From NCBI GenBank assembly GCA_038154685.1, contig JAYPYW010000010.1:1-64000 (forward strand): 64,000 bases of DNA, written 5' to 3'. The first letter of the stretch is position 1. The number at the start of each line of letters is the position of its first letter. The notes under the pieces were generated by a model, which was not told the origin of the DNA, searched no databases, and saw only the letters and a program-made list of their open reading frames with translations. The position numbers and the translations under genes were made by a program. The stretch is from GCA-002722245 sp038154685. GTDB lineage: Bacteria > Bacteroidota > Bacteroidia > Flavobacteriales_C > GCA-002722245. This document shows, piece by piece, positions 17,215 to 27,220 of this stretch.

Positions 17215-19485
17215 TTAAAGTTTTATCCCCTTTTCTTTCGCAAATTCTGGGTACTTGCTGATTAGTTTAGTTGCGTATTTATTGTAGTTTTCTTGATCGT
17301 TTTCAACCTGATAAATCTGAACCAATCTATAAATTGAAAACTTGTGACTTCTCTTTTTCTTGAGCGCTCTCTTGTAATATTTCTTCGCTTTCGAAAGATC
17401 GTTTAAATCATGGTAACCTTTACCTGTCCAGTAAGCACACCAGTAGGTTTGCTCGCCTTGTTTCCATGCTGTTTTGTAGGCCTTAATGGCTAAGTTTAAT
17501 TGCTTCAACTTGTCTAATTCTCGAGCTACTTGGTACATTTCTTTTCCATCTTCATATTCTTTGTAATAAGCATATTTAACCTGATTAAGAGCTAACGGCT
17601 CATCATTCAATAATGTAAATAGGTAATCAAATGCCTTTTTGTTTTTACTAGAAAGTGCAACCACTTTTTGGAAAGATTTAATGGCCAAATCGGTAGTTCC
17701 AGATTTCATATGTAATTCCCCAATTTTAAAATGAACGTCTGCCAAATCGGGTTTGATCTCCAAGGCTGAAGCATAAAAATTTATCGCCTCTTCTGGATCT
17801 TTTTGTCGGACACGAATATCACCTAACAAAACAAGAATTTCTTCATTATCAGGTGTTTTTTCTAACCCTTTTTCGGCGATGGTTTGCGCTTTTTCAATTT
17901 CCCCATATCCATCCAAAATACTTCTTCCATATTTAGCATAAATGGAAATATTTCCTGGGAACTTTTCAATAATAGATTCATAAGTATCCACCAACTTCTG
18001 ATCATCTTTTTGAGCTTCGTAAATATCTACTAATTTCAACCAAGCCTTTTCGTATTTAGGTTCGATCGAAATAGCATTTTTGAGGGCTCCTTCCGCTTTT
18101 CCTAACTCTTTTTCCTTTGAATAAATACGGGCCAGGTTGTAATATGCTTTATACTTCTTTGGGTTGTACTGAATGGCTTTTTCGTAATGATCTATTGCTA
18201 AGTCGTTACTATCTTGTTTAGCGAATAAAATCCCCAAATTATAGTGAGCCGCGGCATAATTATTCTTCATTTGAATAGCATGCTGGTAAGATTGAATTGC
18301 TGCATTTAAGTTTCCTTGATTTTTAAGGATAACTCCTTTGTTTAGCGCAGCCTCAGGATAATCGTTACCACTTCTTTCGATGGCTTTGTTATACAAACTT
18401 AAAGCTCCGTTGTAGTTTTTTTTCCTTACTTCCATCTTGGCCATGAAGAAGAACGTTGTTGGTAGCGTATCTTTTTCCTGATTGAACTTCCTTAGTACCT
18501 CATTTGCTTCGTCTAACTTTTCTTGTACAATTAATATATCCGTCCATGCAGAGATAATGGATTCATCTGAAGGACTTAATTCCAAGGCTTTTCTAATATG
18601 GAATTCTGCCTTTCCAAAATCCTTTTGGTCCTGGTAAACTTTAGCTACATAATAATGAGTCAGAGATGATTTTTCATTAAGCCTCAAGACCTTATCGTAA
18701 ATGGCTAACTTCTCTTCATTGCTGCCTGCTAAATTCGCTAACTCTAATCTTGGAAAAATGGCTGAAGGTTTTAAATTAATAGCCTCTTCTAAGTTAGCTT
18801 TTGCCTTGACAGTATCACCAATTCCAGCATAGCCAACGCCCAAAAAGGCTAGGGATTTAGATTTAATATTTCCCGATGATAACTCCGCAGCTTTTGACAA
18901 ATAATCAACTGAAGCCTCAAACTCATTTTCTTTGGTTAACAGAATTCCTTTGTTTAAATATGGTACTGGACTTTGCTTAGATAACTCAATAGCCCTATCG
19001 TAATATTTATGCGCATTTTTATACTGACGTAATTTTACGCTGGTAATTGCTTTATTAAGAGTGGCTGAATAATTAAGCGAATCCGTCTGCAACACTTCAT
19101 CAAAGCTTTCCATTGCTTTTTTATACTTTCCTCTGTTTAAATACACAGATCCTATTTCATTTTCAATATCGGACTTTTGATATTTGTTTTTAACAACATT
19201 AAAATTAGCAATTGCTTTTTTCCATTGTTTTTGTTTTTTAGCTTGAATAGCAACTTTATAAATAGAATCACTTATCCATTCCTTCTTGGATTTTAAACTG
19301 GATAGGTCCATTTCTAACTGATCGACGTTATCAGAATTAAGACTCAACTCCCTCCCAATTACATTAACAACAATTGGATCATCGTTACTTTCCACCGCTT
19401 TGGAATCCAGCCAAATAACTGTAAAGATAAACAGCACTAAAACAAGTGCAAACGGAATATATGTTTTACTTAATCTTTGCATCAA
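17215..19485 (-). CDS. Membrane-anchored TPR-repeat protein
   Basis: 756 residues. One N-terminal membrane span (about residues 11-27, YIPFALVLVLFIFTVIW) places the rest in the periplasm. From about residue 60 to the end there are roughly 18-20 tetratricopeptide repeats with the usual A-x-x-N-LG/A-Y-pattern (for example AYYNLARIYSKEKELGKAE, AHYNLGILFAKQ). TPR solenoids assemble protein complexes. The ATG lies inside the ATP-grasp gene (20 bp overlap), which implies coupled translation. In this operon it could link the inner-membrane 7TM protein to the barrel. The C-terminus ends KYPEFAKEKGIKL with no sorting domain. Confidence 0.85.
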   Translation of the reverse strand: MMQRLSKTYIPFALVLVLFIFTVIWLDSKAVESNDDPIVVNVIGRELSLNSDNVDQLEMDLSSLKSKKEWISDSIYKVAIQAKKQKQWKKAIANFNVVKNKYQKSDIENEIGSVYLNRGKYKKAMESFDEVLQTDSLNYSATLNKAITSVKLRQYKNAHKYYDRAIELSKQSPVPYLNKGILLTKENEFEASVDYLSKAAELSSGNIKSKSLAFLGVGYAGIGDTVKAKANLEEAINLKPSAIFPRLELANLAGSNEEKLAIYDKVLRLNEKSSLTHYYVAKVYQDQKDFGKAEFHIRKALELSPSDESIISAWTDILIVQEKLDEANEVLRKFNQEKDTLPTTFFFMAKMEVRKKNYNGALSLYNKAIERSGNDYPEAALNKGVILKNQGNLNAAIQSYQHAIQMKNNYAAAHYNLGILFAKQDSNDLAIDHYEKAIQYNPKKYKAYYNLARIYSKEKELGKAEGALKNAISIEPKYEKAWLKLVDIYEAQKDDQKLVDTYESIIEKFPGNISIYAKYGRSILDGYGEIEKAQTIAEKGLEKTPDNEEILVLLGDIRVRQKDPEEAINFYASALEIKPDLADVHFKIGELHMKSGTTDLAIKSFQKVVALSSKNKKAFDYLFTLLNDEPLALNQVKYAYYKEYEDGKEMYQVARELDKLKQLNLAIKAYKTAWKQGEQTYWCAYWTGKGYHDLNDLSKAKKYYKRALKKKRSHKFSIYRLVQIYQVENDQENYNKYATKLISKYPEFAKEKGIKL

Positions 19486-20374
19486 TCTCTTGTATTATTG
19501 GTTTTAAACCTTGTTTATTGGCCAATTGTATCCCTAACCCAGGACGGACATTTATTTCCATAACCAAAGGACCTAATTCATTATCAAAAACTATATCAAC
19601 TCCTAAATAATCTAAAGGAAAAGCTTTGGAAGTTTTTAACGCGATTTCCATCGCTTCATCCCATCTAGGAATAGGCAAGCCTGTTATTTTTTTCTGAGTA
19701 TCTGGATGGCAATCGAAATATTTCTCTCCATCAAACACATTAGTCATCTCCCCTTTTTTCATATCAATCCCAACTCCAATTGCTCCTTGGTGAAGGTTAG
19801 CTTTCCCGCCAGACTTATCTGTTGGGATGCGCACCATGCCTAAAAGCAATTCATCTTTGTAAACTATGATTCTAAAATCAGGCACTCCATTAGGGTATAT
19901 TTGATTGTAAAACTCGTGTGGTTCTAAACAGTATTCTACTATCGATTTATCGGTTCCATTCAAAGAGTACACTCCAAAAATGATATTGGCAATATGCATT
20001 TTAAGCATTTCATATGTAACTTCCCTTCCACTTGGAGTAGTCCATTTCTTTTCCCCGGCTTTGAATAAAATCCATATTCCTCCACCACCACTTCCTTTGG
20101 AAGGTTTAATTGCCATTTTTTCCAAATGCAATAACCCATCAACCTTTTCCTCTAACTCACCCATACTGCGAATAACAGCATAAGTTTTTGCACACGGAAT
20201 ATCCGCTTCATGCAGTACCTCTTTAGTTAATACCTTATCATCTGCATAAGGGAAATACTTGCGCGGATTATTTGGGTAAACCATGCTTAGGTTACGCTCG
20301 TTTATGCCCATTACTTCCTGAGGTTGTCCAAACGGATGCTTGATTGGGCGCCATATGTTTTGCCACCAACTCAT
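19466..20374 (-). CDS. RimK-like ATP-grasp ligase (alpha-L-glutamate ligase-like)
   Basis: 302 residues, cytoplasmic. ATP-grasp features are the lysine strand MAIKPSKGSGGGGIW (phosphate loop), VEYCLEPHE, PDFRIIVYKDELLLGMVRIP, the GGKANLHQGAIGVGID stretch, and the metal-binding pair in DYLGVDIVFD...LVMEINVRPG. This matches the family named alpha-L-glutamate ligase-like protein, related to RimK, which adds glutamate or another amino acid to a peptide or protein C-terminus. Iyer and Aravind linked such ligases with 7TM transglutaminase-like proteins. Here the ATG shares one base with the 7TM stop codon. The true substrate is unknown. Confidence 0.88.
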   Translation of the reverse strand: MSWWQNIWRPIKHPFGQPQEVMGINERNLSMVYPNNPRKYFPYADDKVLTKEVLHEADIPCAKTYAVIRSMGELEEKVDGLLHLEKMAIKPSKGSGGGGIWILFKAGEKKWTTPSGREVTYEMLKMHIANIIFGVYSLNGTDKSIVEYCLEPHEFYNQIYPNGVPDFRIIVYKDELLLGMVRIPTDKSGGKANLHQGAIGVGIDMKKGEMTNVFDGEKYFDCHPDTQKKITGLPIPRWDEAMEIALKTSKAFPLDYLGVDIVFDNELGPLVMEINVRPGLGIQLANKQGLKPIIQEIDAKIK

Positions 20375-21942
20375 TAGCTAATAATCCATTTAAAGCGGTT
20401 ATACTCAGTTAATCTTAATCCAATCCATCTTCCCAGTAAAATATTGATTCCGATTATTACCAAGAATAGTTCAGGAAAGGCTAAGAAAATAGCTTCCATG
20501 GTTGTAGACGACATTACTAAATAAGCTATAGATGCTACAAACAGGGTTTGAATCGTAACTCTAACTGCATCCCAATACCCATCCTCAACTATTGTTTTTG
20601 CAAATCTTTCGGCAGTAATAGTAATTACAACAATTGGGAAGAGCGTAACGTAGGCCAGGGCATTAATATTACTCCAAATACCTATTGCTGAAATGATAAT
20701 AAATGCAATTACAACACACACTAACATTACCACCATTTTTGGCGTGTAAAGTAGTCCTAACTTTTCCAATGGAAAGTGAACTAAACTTACAATGAGGACA
20801 ACCAAAAGAAAGGCTAACAAACCGTATACTAAACCAGTTTCCTGACTCGCAATTGCTATAAGCGCTGGCAGGAAAACTCCAAAGGTTTTTATTCCAATTA
20901 CGTTTCTGAAAAGAGCAACTATTAGACCTCCCAAAGGCAATAACAAGATAATTTTTAAAAGTCCTAATGAGATTCCTACTCTTTCAAAAGCTTCCCAAAT
21001 CTCGTAAGCATTGAATAAGTTTGATTTTAACTCGGTTCTTAATGCTGGGTTGGTTACTAGTTTCTTCTTGATGTTAAAGCTGTAATCGTACCCAATGTTT
21101 TTAGTGTGGCTAATTAAGAACTCATCGCCGTGATAAAGCGTTAAATAATGACTCGGTAAATAAGCGAAATGGCCATTTAAAGCATCGAAAGGAACCCAGT
21201 TTCCATTTACATAAGCTTCCACCCATTGGTGACTAGTTTTCTTGGTTCCAACGTTAAGGATCACTCCTCCAATTAATCGAGCAGGAATATTACTACGCTG
21301 ACATAACGCTACAAATAATCTACTTTTTCCATTACACGAAGCTTCCTCTAACTTGGCAGCTGTAACAGCATCTGTTACTCCCCTGAAAGGCTTTGGTTGA
21401 ATGGCAAAACAATAATCGTAAATGCTTTGTAAAGCTTTAATTAACGTGTCCTGATCCCCTACTTTTTCAGCATGTAAATCCTTTATAAAAGGGTGTTTAG
21501 ATTGAATATTTTTAGTTGATTGTAAGTGCTCTTCAATTAAAGGAGAATACTCCTGCGGGATTAATAAACTATCGCTAATATTAAACTGAATAGCTTGCCC
21601 AACAAAATCAAAAGAATAATTAATAAAGGCCTTACGATTAGTTTGTGCAGCCGACCAAACTGCTTTACGATCGTCGTTATTATTTTTATAAACTAGGTTT
21701 AAATCTGGTGAGTTATTCACCTCATCAGTGATGACTTGTCGGATTGTATTTTTCGGCACATAAAACGACGCAAAAACGGAGTCGTTTGTAGCCTCAAAAG
21801 ACTGTGACGTTTCCACTTGGAAACTTGCTTTAGGTAGTATTCTTTGAAAAGAATATCCCCACCCGAAGTATTTAATTGCGATTATTACAATTGGGACAAT
21901 AATTATCCCATAAGCAACAACCTTGTAGCTGACCTTATTCAT
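20374..21942 (-). CDS. Transglutaminase-like protein fused to seven membrane helices
   Basis: 522 residues. There is one N-terminal span (about 8-26), a periplasmic region with a transglutaminase-like domain (about 160-270), then about seven spans from residue 325 to 510. This is the layout of the Pfam families Transglut_i_TM and 7TM_transglut, usually described as inactive. In this copy the triad positions look kept: Cys203 in ASCNGKSRLFVAL, His238 in SHQWVEAYV and Asp253 in WVPFDALN. It is the first gene of the operon with the ATP-grasp ligase. A periplasmic peptide-processing or peptide-binding role is inferred; transport by the 7TM part is also possible. Confidence 0.87.
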   Translation of the reverse strand: MNKVSYKVVAYGIIIVPIVIIAIKYFGWGYSFQRILPKASFQVETSQSFEATNDSVFASFYVPKNTIRQVITDEVNNSPDLNLVYKNNNDDRKAVWSAAQTNRKAFINYSFDFVGQAIQFNISDSLLIPQEYSPLIEEHLQSTKNIQSKHPFIKDLHAEKVGDQDTLIKALQSIYDYCFAIQPKPFRGVTDAVTAAKLEEASCNGKSRLFVALCQRSNIPARLIGGVILNVGTKKTSHQWVEAYVNGNWVPFDALNGHFAYLPSHYLTLYHGDEFLISHTKNIGYDYSFNIKKKLVTNPALRTELKSNLFNAYEIWEAFERVGISLGLLKIILLLPLGGLIVALFRNVIGIKTFGVFLPALIAIASQETGLVYGLLAFLLVVLIVSLVHFPLEKLGLLYTPKMVVMLVCVVIAFIIISAIGIWSNINALAYVTLFPIVVITITAERFAKTIVEDGYWDAVRVTIQTLFVASIAYLVMSSTTMEAIFLAFPELFLVIIGINILLGRWIGLRLTEYNRFKWIIS

Positions 21943-22180
21943 ATTACGGCAATAAATGAATTATGATTTCTGTTCTCTATCCTTTTAACGGGACTTTATG
22001 TAAACGGTTGCCTTTTGGATTTTATTTTGTGAAAAATGTTTCCGCTTTGGATTGTTAGTTATTTCTCCCTCTGAATTTTTTAACGCCCATAGATTACACG
22101 GATCTTCACAGATGACGTTATGACTTGTTACATCGCTCACGGAGCCTCCTTTTTTAGCCTGGGGATTTTAGGCGAAATAA
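21943..22180. other. Upstream region of the 7TM/ATP-grasp operon
   Basis: 238 bases between two minus-strand genes. It must hold the promoter of the four-gene operon, but I find no exact TAnnTTTG on the minus strand. At 22091-22112 is AGATTACACGG followed by ATCTTCACAGAT, with short CACRGAT-like repeats that resemble degenerate intergenic repeats common in Bacteroidota. Confidence 0.4.
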
Positions 22181-25100
22181 CTACCTTAAAAGCGTAACAG
22201 TACCAATTTGATCCTTTCGCTCAACACCACCTGCGTCAGAAGCATAGTTATAAGTTAAGCGATAATTGTACACGTCAATTTGTGCAGGGTAACCATTAAA
22301 AGTTCCATCCCAACCTTCTCCTTGTCTGTTAGTGTAGTAAATTAGGTCTCCCCAACGGTTGTATATTCTGAATTCAAATCCGTCCACATGACCATTGGTA
22401 ACTGGCATGAAAACCTCATTTAATCCGTCATCATTTCCAGGAGTAAATGCATTTGGAATCACGAACCTTCCTGGGCAATATTCATCGATTGTTTTTGAAA
22501 ATCTAGCTAAACAATAACGATTGGTAGCAGTAAGCGAATAAGTTCCCGCTTGTTCGATTTCAAATTCCTCACCTTCTCCGAAATCATCCCATTCGAAATC
22601 AACACCAATATCTGGACTGGTTACTTTTAAAGTAGTTGTTTCGTAATCGAAACAGTAAAAATCTTGCGCATTTACATCAATAATTTCTGCATCTGGCGTA
22701 TCAACCTTGTTTACACTTACAACAAAAGTATCTCTACAAAATTCGCTTAAAACTATACTTGAATAATCACCTGTTTCTGAAACTTCTAGGGTTGAACTTC
22801 TTGGTTTAGTTTCCCAGAATATACTGTAATCTTTGTAGAAATCTGGTTCTAAAACAATCGAAGTTCCTTCACAAATAATCTTACTTTTTTCAAAGTATGG
22901 ATCTTCGATAATCTCTTTGGTGATGTAAATTTCATCCGTTCCCAAACATCCAATTTCGTCTCTTACCTCAACACTGTACAATCCTTCCTCACTAACTGTG
23001 ATTGTTTGCGATGTTGCCCCATTATTCCAAATAAAATTAAACCCTTCGTTTGCAGCATCTAAAGTTGAAGACTCAAACTCACAAATCACATGATCTTCTC
23101 CTAAATCAACTACTGGTAACTCATTCACTTGTAAATTCATATCCGAAGTATCTGCACAACCAATCTCATCAAATACTCTTACTTCATAATTTCCTGTTGT
23201 TGTGATGTTAATAGATTGGGAAGTAGCTCCAGTATTCCAAGTGTAATTAAACCCTGGATTCTGAGCGTCTAAATCAACCGATTCGCCAATACAAATAGCA
23301 GTATCGTTCCCTAAATTAACTATTGGCATTGGGTTAACAATTAACTCCATTTCATCAGTTCCTAAGCAACCTATTTCGTCCGTAACTTCAACGCTATAAA
23401 TTCCTGATTCATCCAGTGTAACCGTTTGAGAACTTGCTCCGTTGCTCCAATTATAATTTAACCCAGCGTTTTCCGCATCTAATTCAATTGATTTTCCATC
23501 ACAGATTTTTTGATCGTCTCCTAAGTCTACAATTGGTAAATCTTTAACAATTAGTTCCATTGAATCTGATCCTAAACATCCAATCGCATCCCTAACCTCT
23601 ACGCCATAAATTCCTGAGGAATTAATAGTAATTTGCTGACTATTTCCTCCTGTGTTCCAAGAATAATTTAATCCAGTATTATTTGCATCCAAATCAACTG
23701 ATTCACCAATACAAATCGATGTATCATTTCCTAGTTCAACTACCGGTAAAGTATTCACGATAAGATTCATAGAATCACTTCCAATACAACCAAACTCATT
23801 AGTTACTTCTACCCCAAAAATTCCTGTAGCGTCCAATATTATAGTTTGAGATGTTTCACCTGTGTTCCAAGAATAACTTAACCCGGGATTAAGCGCATCA
23901 ATAGTAGCCTCTTCGCCCTCGCATATATTAAGGTCTTCCCCAAGATCTACAGTTGGTCCATTATTAAATACAACCCTGATTGTGTCTTTCGTTTCACACT
24001 CGGCCCAATTTGTAATCGCTACCTTATATTCTCCATCAACATCAACATTAATCTTCTGAGAGGTTTCTGAAGTGCTCCATAAATATTCACTTCCATCATT
24101 TAGAGCATCTATCTCTAAATTAGATCCAGAACAAACAGTTGTATCATTCCCAAAGGGTTTTGATGGATATCCCGAAACATGGATTCTTTTAACAGAAGTA
24201 TCTGTACAACCAAGTCCATCGGATATAACTAATTCAACATCATATACCCCTGTATCAGCATAAGTATGGTTAACCTTATTAAGATCCGAAGTAGTCCCAT
24301 CTTTTAAATCCCAAGCAAATATTGTCCCGTCTGGATAATAGCTACGTTTATTACAAATTGGCCCTTCAAAAACAGCTAAATTCATTTCATTACCAATACA
24401 CAACGTATCATCCAATGTTTCGATATTCCCAATGAATTGGTAGGTGAAATCCGAGTAAGTTACATCTGGCTGACTGTGATTAAAAAATCCAATCTTTCCT
24501 TCATCAAAACAACCATCTACATCAAATATTAAACCGCCATCCACATAGGCTTTAATATTTGATGAATTATAATCGATAGAAACTGTGTAATCTTGGCCAG
24601 TTGTATAACCTGTTCCATAATTAGAAGCTAATACAGTGGCTCCAGAAAATGGCGTTGCAAATGCGTCGATGTACTCTCTTTTATTATTAAATGTGCCATT
24701 CACCTCGAATAAGGTAAATCCAGATCTATAAGCCCCTTGATCCCTTTGCTTCCACATAAAAACATAAGATTTCACGGTAATTGGATATGAAGTATGTATC
24801 CCATCAGATTGCCATCCAAAAACCATCCCCATCCAGTCATCATCTCTACCATAATCGGTTCTCATCTTACCAGAGAAATTCACATTTAAATAATCTCTAT
24901 TTCCCACAAAAATTGTTGGGGCTCCATTTATCGTTTGATTTACGCTGGAACCATCTCCAGAAACTACCCAGTTTCCTTCCGATTCCATTCCTGCTTGACT
25001 CCAACTGTTAAAATTGATATCTCCCCCACATAGAGATTCCTGACAAAATTCAGCAACTACATTAATGTCATCTGTTGCCTCACAGCCATTGTCGTCTGTA

Positions 25101-27037
25101 ACATTAACAGAGTAAGCACCTGTAGCAAAAACCTCGATTGTTTGGGTATTTGCTCCGTTGCTCCAATTGTAGGAGTTATAACTTCCTGCATCAATAGTTA
25201 AAGATGCATCGTCACATATAGTAGTATCATTCCCTAAGGATAAACTAGGTAAAGGGCTTACAACAACTACAACACTATCAACTATCTCATCCAAGGTGAA
25301 AAACTCAATGGCATCCAGTAAGTTTCCGGAAGCTCCAGGCATTGCAGATGTATAATAAAATCTAGTATTTGTTTGTCCAGCAGGCACTTCGTAAACACCT
25401 GAGTAATATTCCCAAGCTCTACCAGTATTTACTGTTTCAATTCTTTCATAAGGTCCTCCTGGAGGTCCTAATTCAAAATGCATTGATTCAACTCCGCCTC
25501 TTCCTCTGTGGGCAAATCCCCACATTAACTTTGATCCTGGCGTTGTTGCCATATCTTGATAAAGTGCTGCTGGCATATTGGCGTTTAATTCAACAAATTG
25601 ATCTCCTGAATAAGCAGGTGTTCCTAAAAATCCATCATTCCAAAATTCCATCATACGATCGCCTGCAGTAGTACTCCAACCTGGAACTGTTGCGTCTGGA
25701 ATAATTCCGAATCGGTTCCTGTATGGCTGTTCGAAATCTCCGTTTAAAAGCGCATTAACGTTTTTAGTATAGCTTGTGATATAATATGTTGTCGTTTTTG
25801 TTGGAGTCGCTTCTATTGATCCTTCTGTTAATTTTGTAAACGGTTCTGATCCACTCCAATCGGCGATATCAAAGTCACCTTTATCAATCGTTACCGATTG
25901 TCCTTCACAAACGTAAAAAGTGTCAACCGGAGGAACACAAACTTCACTAATTAGTGTTAAATCGTCAGTTGCAGTACAACCATCAGCATCTGTAACAGTA
26001 ACCGAATAAGTACCTGAGCTATTAACATCTATTGATCTTGTTCTTGCTCCAGTACTCCAAGTGTAAGAAGCATAACTTCCAGCATCAATAGTTAAAGAGG
26101 CATCATCACAAATTGTAGTATCATTACCCAAATCAATATCTGATCCACCAACATTAATTACAACAGTATCTTTCAAAGTGGAACCACAAAAACCATTGTA
26201 AGTAATTACATATTCGGTAGTTGTTGTGGGACTAAATGTAGGCGTAAGAGTTGATGCTCCAGTTATAGCAGTTGTTGGCGACCAAGAAAATGTACTTGAA
26301 GTTGGAGGAATATTTAATCGAACACTTTCCCCTTTACAAATAGATTCATCATTCATTTTAATAAGCGTAGAACGAACATTCCTAACTCTGTGCTCATTAT
26401 TGGCTCCTCCTGTTGATGCTGTAAATCCCCAATAAACCATTGGATCACCACCAAATATTGTATTTACGATATCTCCTGTGTAGGTAACTCTTAAAACACA
26501 ATCAACAAATAAATCAAATCTCTTTGCGTTTGCATCCCAAACTGCTCGCATTGGATACCATTGACCGTCTTCCACGTTGTTTTGACCAGCTTTAATTTGA
26601 ACTGCTGGGGCTAGATTGTTAGATCTTCCGTTGTGGACATCTCCATTTCTTTGAATAGCTACATGGTCAAAACTTGGATCTCCTCCATTTCGGTACGTAT
26701 CGAACTCAGCAAAAAAAGATGGTCTTACACCACCAACACCTAAACCTCCTCCACTTACTCCAATACCTGTGCTTAATGGTTGCAAACAAAAAGTTATACC
26801 ATCTGCCCCTCTGTCACTTGTACCAAAATATAATTCGAAGTTTAATTCAAAGGATTCATTTAGAGAGATTTTTTCATCGTACCAAATAGATCCAACTTTA
26901 GCTCTTGATGCAGGTGTAAGTAAGTAATCTCCCCCACCTGAATGCACTGCAGATCCGTTTATTACGAACTGTCCCTTACCCACTGTAGAGAGTAGAATAA
27001 GAACAATAACCCCTATATGTTTGAAATGCCTACGCAT
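22181..27037 (-). CDS. Giant secreted lectin-domain adhesin, T9SS type B cargo
   Basis: 1618 residues with a signal peptide (HIGVIVLILLSTVGKGQ). Residues about 25-225 form an L-type (legume-like) lectin domain (GADGITFCLQP, FFAEFDTYRNG, DHVAIQRNG, RFDLFVDCVLRVTY). Next come PKD/Ig-like repeats of about 75 residues marked by LGNDTTICDDASLTIDAGS, a jelly-roll domain (NGDFEQPYRNRF, about 430-590), a concanavalin/thrombospondin-C-like domain (about 665-860) and a PKD domain (FAWDLKDGTTSD). About seven more LGNDTxIC repeats follow. The C-terminus (PNAFTPGNDDGLNEVF, IYNRWGDLIY, GWDGTFNG, GTVTLLR) is a type B sorting domain. A glycan-binding surface adhesin is the likely role. Confidence 0.88.
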   Translation of the reverse strand: MRRHFKHIGVIVLILLSTVGKGQFVINGSAVHSGGGDYLLTPASRAKVGSIWYDEKISLNESFELNFELYFGTSDRGADGITFCLQPLSTGIGVSGGGLGVGGVRPSFFAEFDTYRNGGDPSFDHVAIQRNGDVHNGRSNNLAPAVQIKAGQNNVEDGQWYPMRAVWDANAKRFDLFVDCVLRVTYTGDIVNTIFGGDPMVYWGFTASTGGANNEHRVRNVRSTLIKMNDESICKGESVRLNIPPTSSTFSWSPTTAITGASTLTPTFSPTTTTEYVITYNGFCGSTLKDTVVINVGGSDIDLGNDTTICDDASLTIDAGSYASYTWSTGARTRSIDVNSSGTYSVTVTDADGCTATDDLTLISEVCVPPVDTFYVCEGQSVTIDKGDFDIADWSGSEPFTKLTEGSIEATPTKTTTYYITSYTKNVNALLNGDFEQPYRNRFGIIPDATVPGWSTTAGDRMMEFWNDGFLGTPAYSGDQFVELNANMPAALYQDMATTPGSKLMWGFAHRGRGGVESMHFELGPPGGPYERIETVNTGRAWEYYSGVYEVPAGQTNTRFYYTSAMPGASGNLLDAIEFFTLDEIVDSVVVVVSPLPSLSLGNDTTICDDASLTIDAGSYNSYNWSNGANTQTIEVFATGAYSVNVTDDNGCEATDDINVVAEFCQESLCGGDINFNSWSQAGMESEGNWVVSGDGSSVNQTINGAPTIFVGNRDYLNVNFSGKMRTDYGRDDDWMGMVFGWQSDGIHTSYPITVKSYVFMWKQRDQGAYRSGFTLFEVNGTFNNKREYIDAFATPFSGATVLASNYGTGYTTGQDYTVSIDYNSSNIKAYVDGGLIFDVDGCFDEGKIGFFNHSQPDVTYSDFTYQFIGNIETLDDTLCIGNEMNLAVFEGPICNKRSYYPDGTIFAWDLKDGTTSDLNKVNHTYADTGVYDVELVISDGLGCTDTSVKRIHVSGYPSKPFGNDTTVCSGSNLEIDALNDGSEYLWSTSETSQKINVDVDGEYKVAITNWAECETKDTIRVVFNNGPTVDLGEDLNICEGEEATIDALNPGLSYSWNTGETSQTIILDATGIFGVEVTNEFGCIGSDSMNLIVNTLPVVELGNDTSICIGESVDLDANNTGLNYSWNTGGNSQQITINSSGIYGVEVRDAIGCLGSDSMELIVKDLPIVDLGDDQKICDGKSIELDAENAGLNYNWSNGASSQTVTLDESGIYSVEVTDEIGCLGTDEMELIVNPMPIVNLGNDTAICIGESVDLDAQNPGFNYTWNTGATSQSINITTTGNYEVRVFDEIGCADTSDMNLQVNELPVVDLGEDHVICEFESSTLDAANEGFNFIWNNGATSQTITVSEEGLYSVEVRDEIGCLGTDEIYITKEIIEDPYFEKSKIICEGTSIVLEPDFYKDYSIFWETKPRSSTLEVSETGDYSSIVLSEFCRDTFVVSVNKVDTPDAEIIDVNAQDFYCFDYETTTLKVTSPDIGVDFEWDDFGEGEEFEIEQAGTYSLTATNRYCLARFSKTIDEYCPGRFVIPNAFTPGNDDGLNEVFMPVTNGHVDGFEFRIYNRWGDLIYYTNRQGEGWDGTFNGYPAQIDVYNYRLTYNYASDAGGVERKDQIGTVTLLR

Positions 27038-27052
27038 TGCTTGTTCAGATTA

Positions 27053-27068
27053 TACGGGCAAACCCGTA
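27053..27068 (-). promoter_or_regulatory. Hairpin in the leader of the lectin adhesin gene
   Basis: TACGGG-CAAA-CCCGTA is a perfect six-pair stem whose edge is 15 bases upstream of the start codon at 27037. In that position it could affect translation start. No T-tract follows, so it is not a terminator. Confidence 0.35.
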
Positions 27069-27220
27069 ATTAGATACAGCTAATTGGACCTAACTTCTAG
27101 AAAATTAAGACTTTACATATGTAGGGACAATACATAAATCAACGTTAAATGATTATTAAAAAGAACAATAACTAAATAAATACCTGTTTTTCAGATGCTT
27201 AATGCTTATAAAAACGTTTT

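Noticed and set aside
22091..22112. AGATTACACGG-ATCTTCACAGAT, a possible REP-like repeat
   Set aside because: Only one degenerate copy is present in the window; not enough to call a repeat family.
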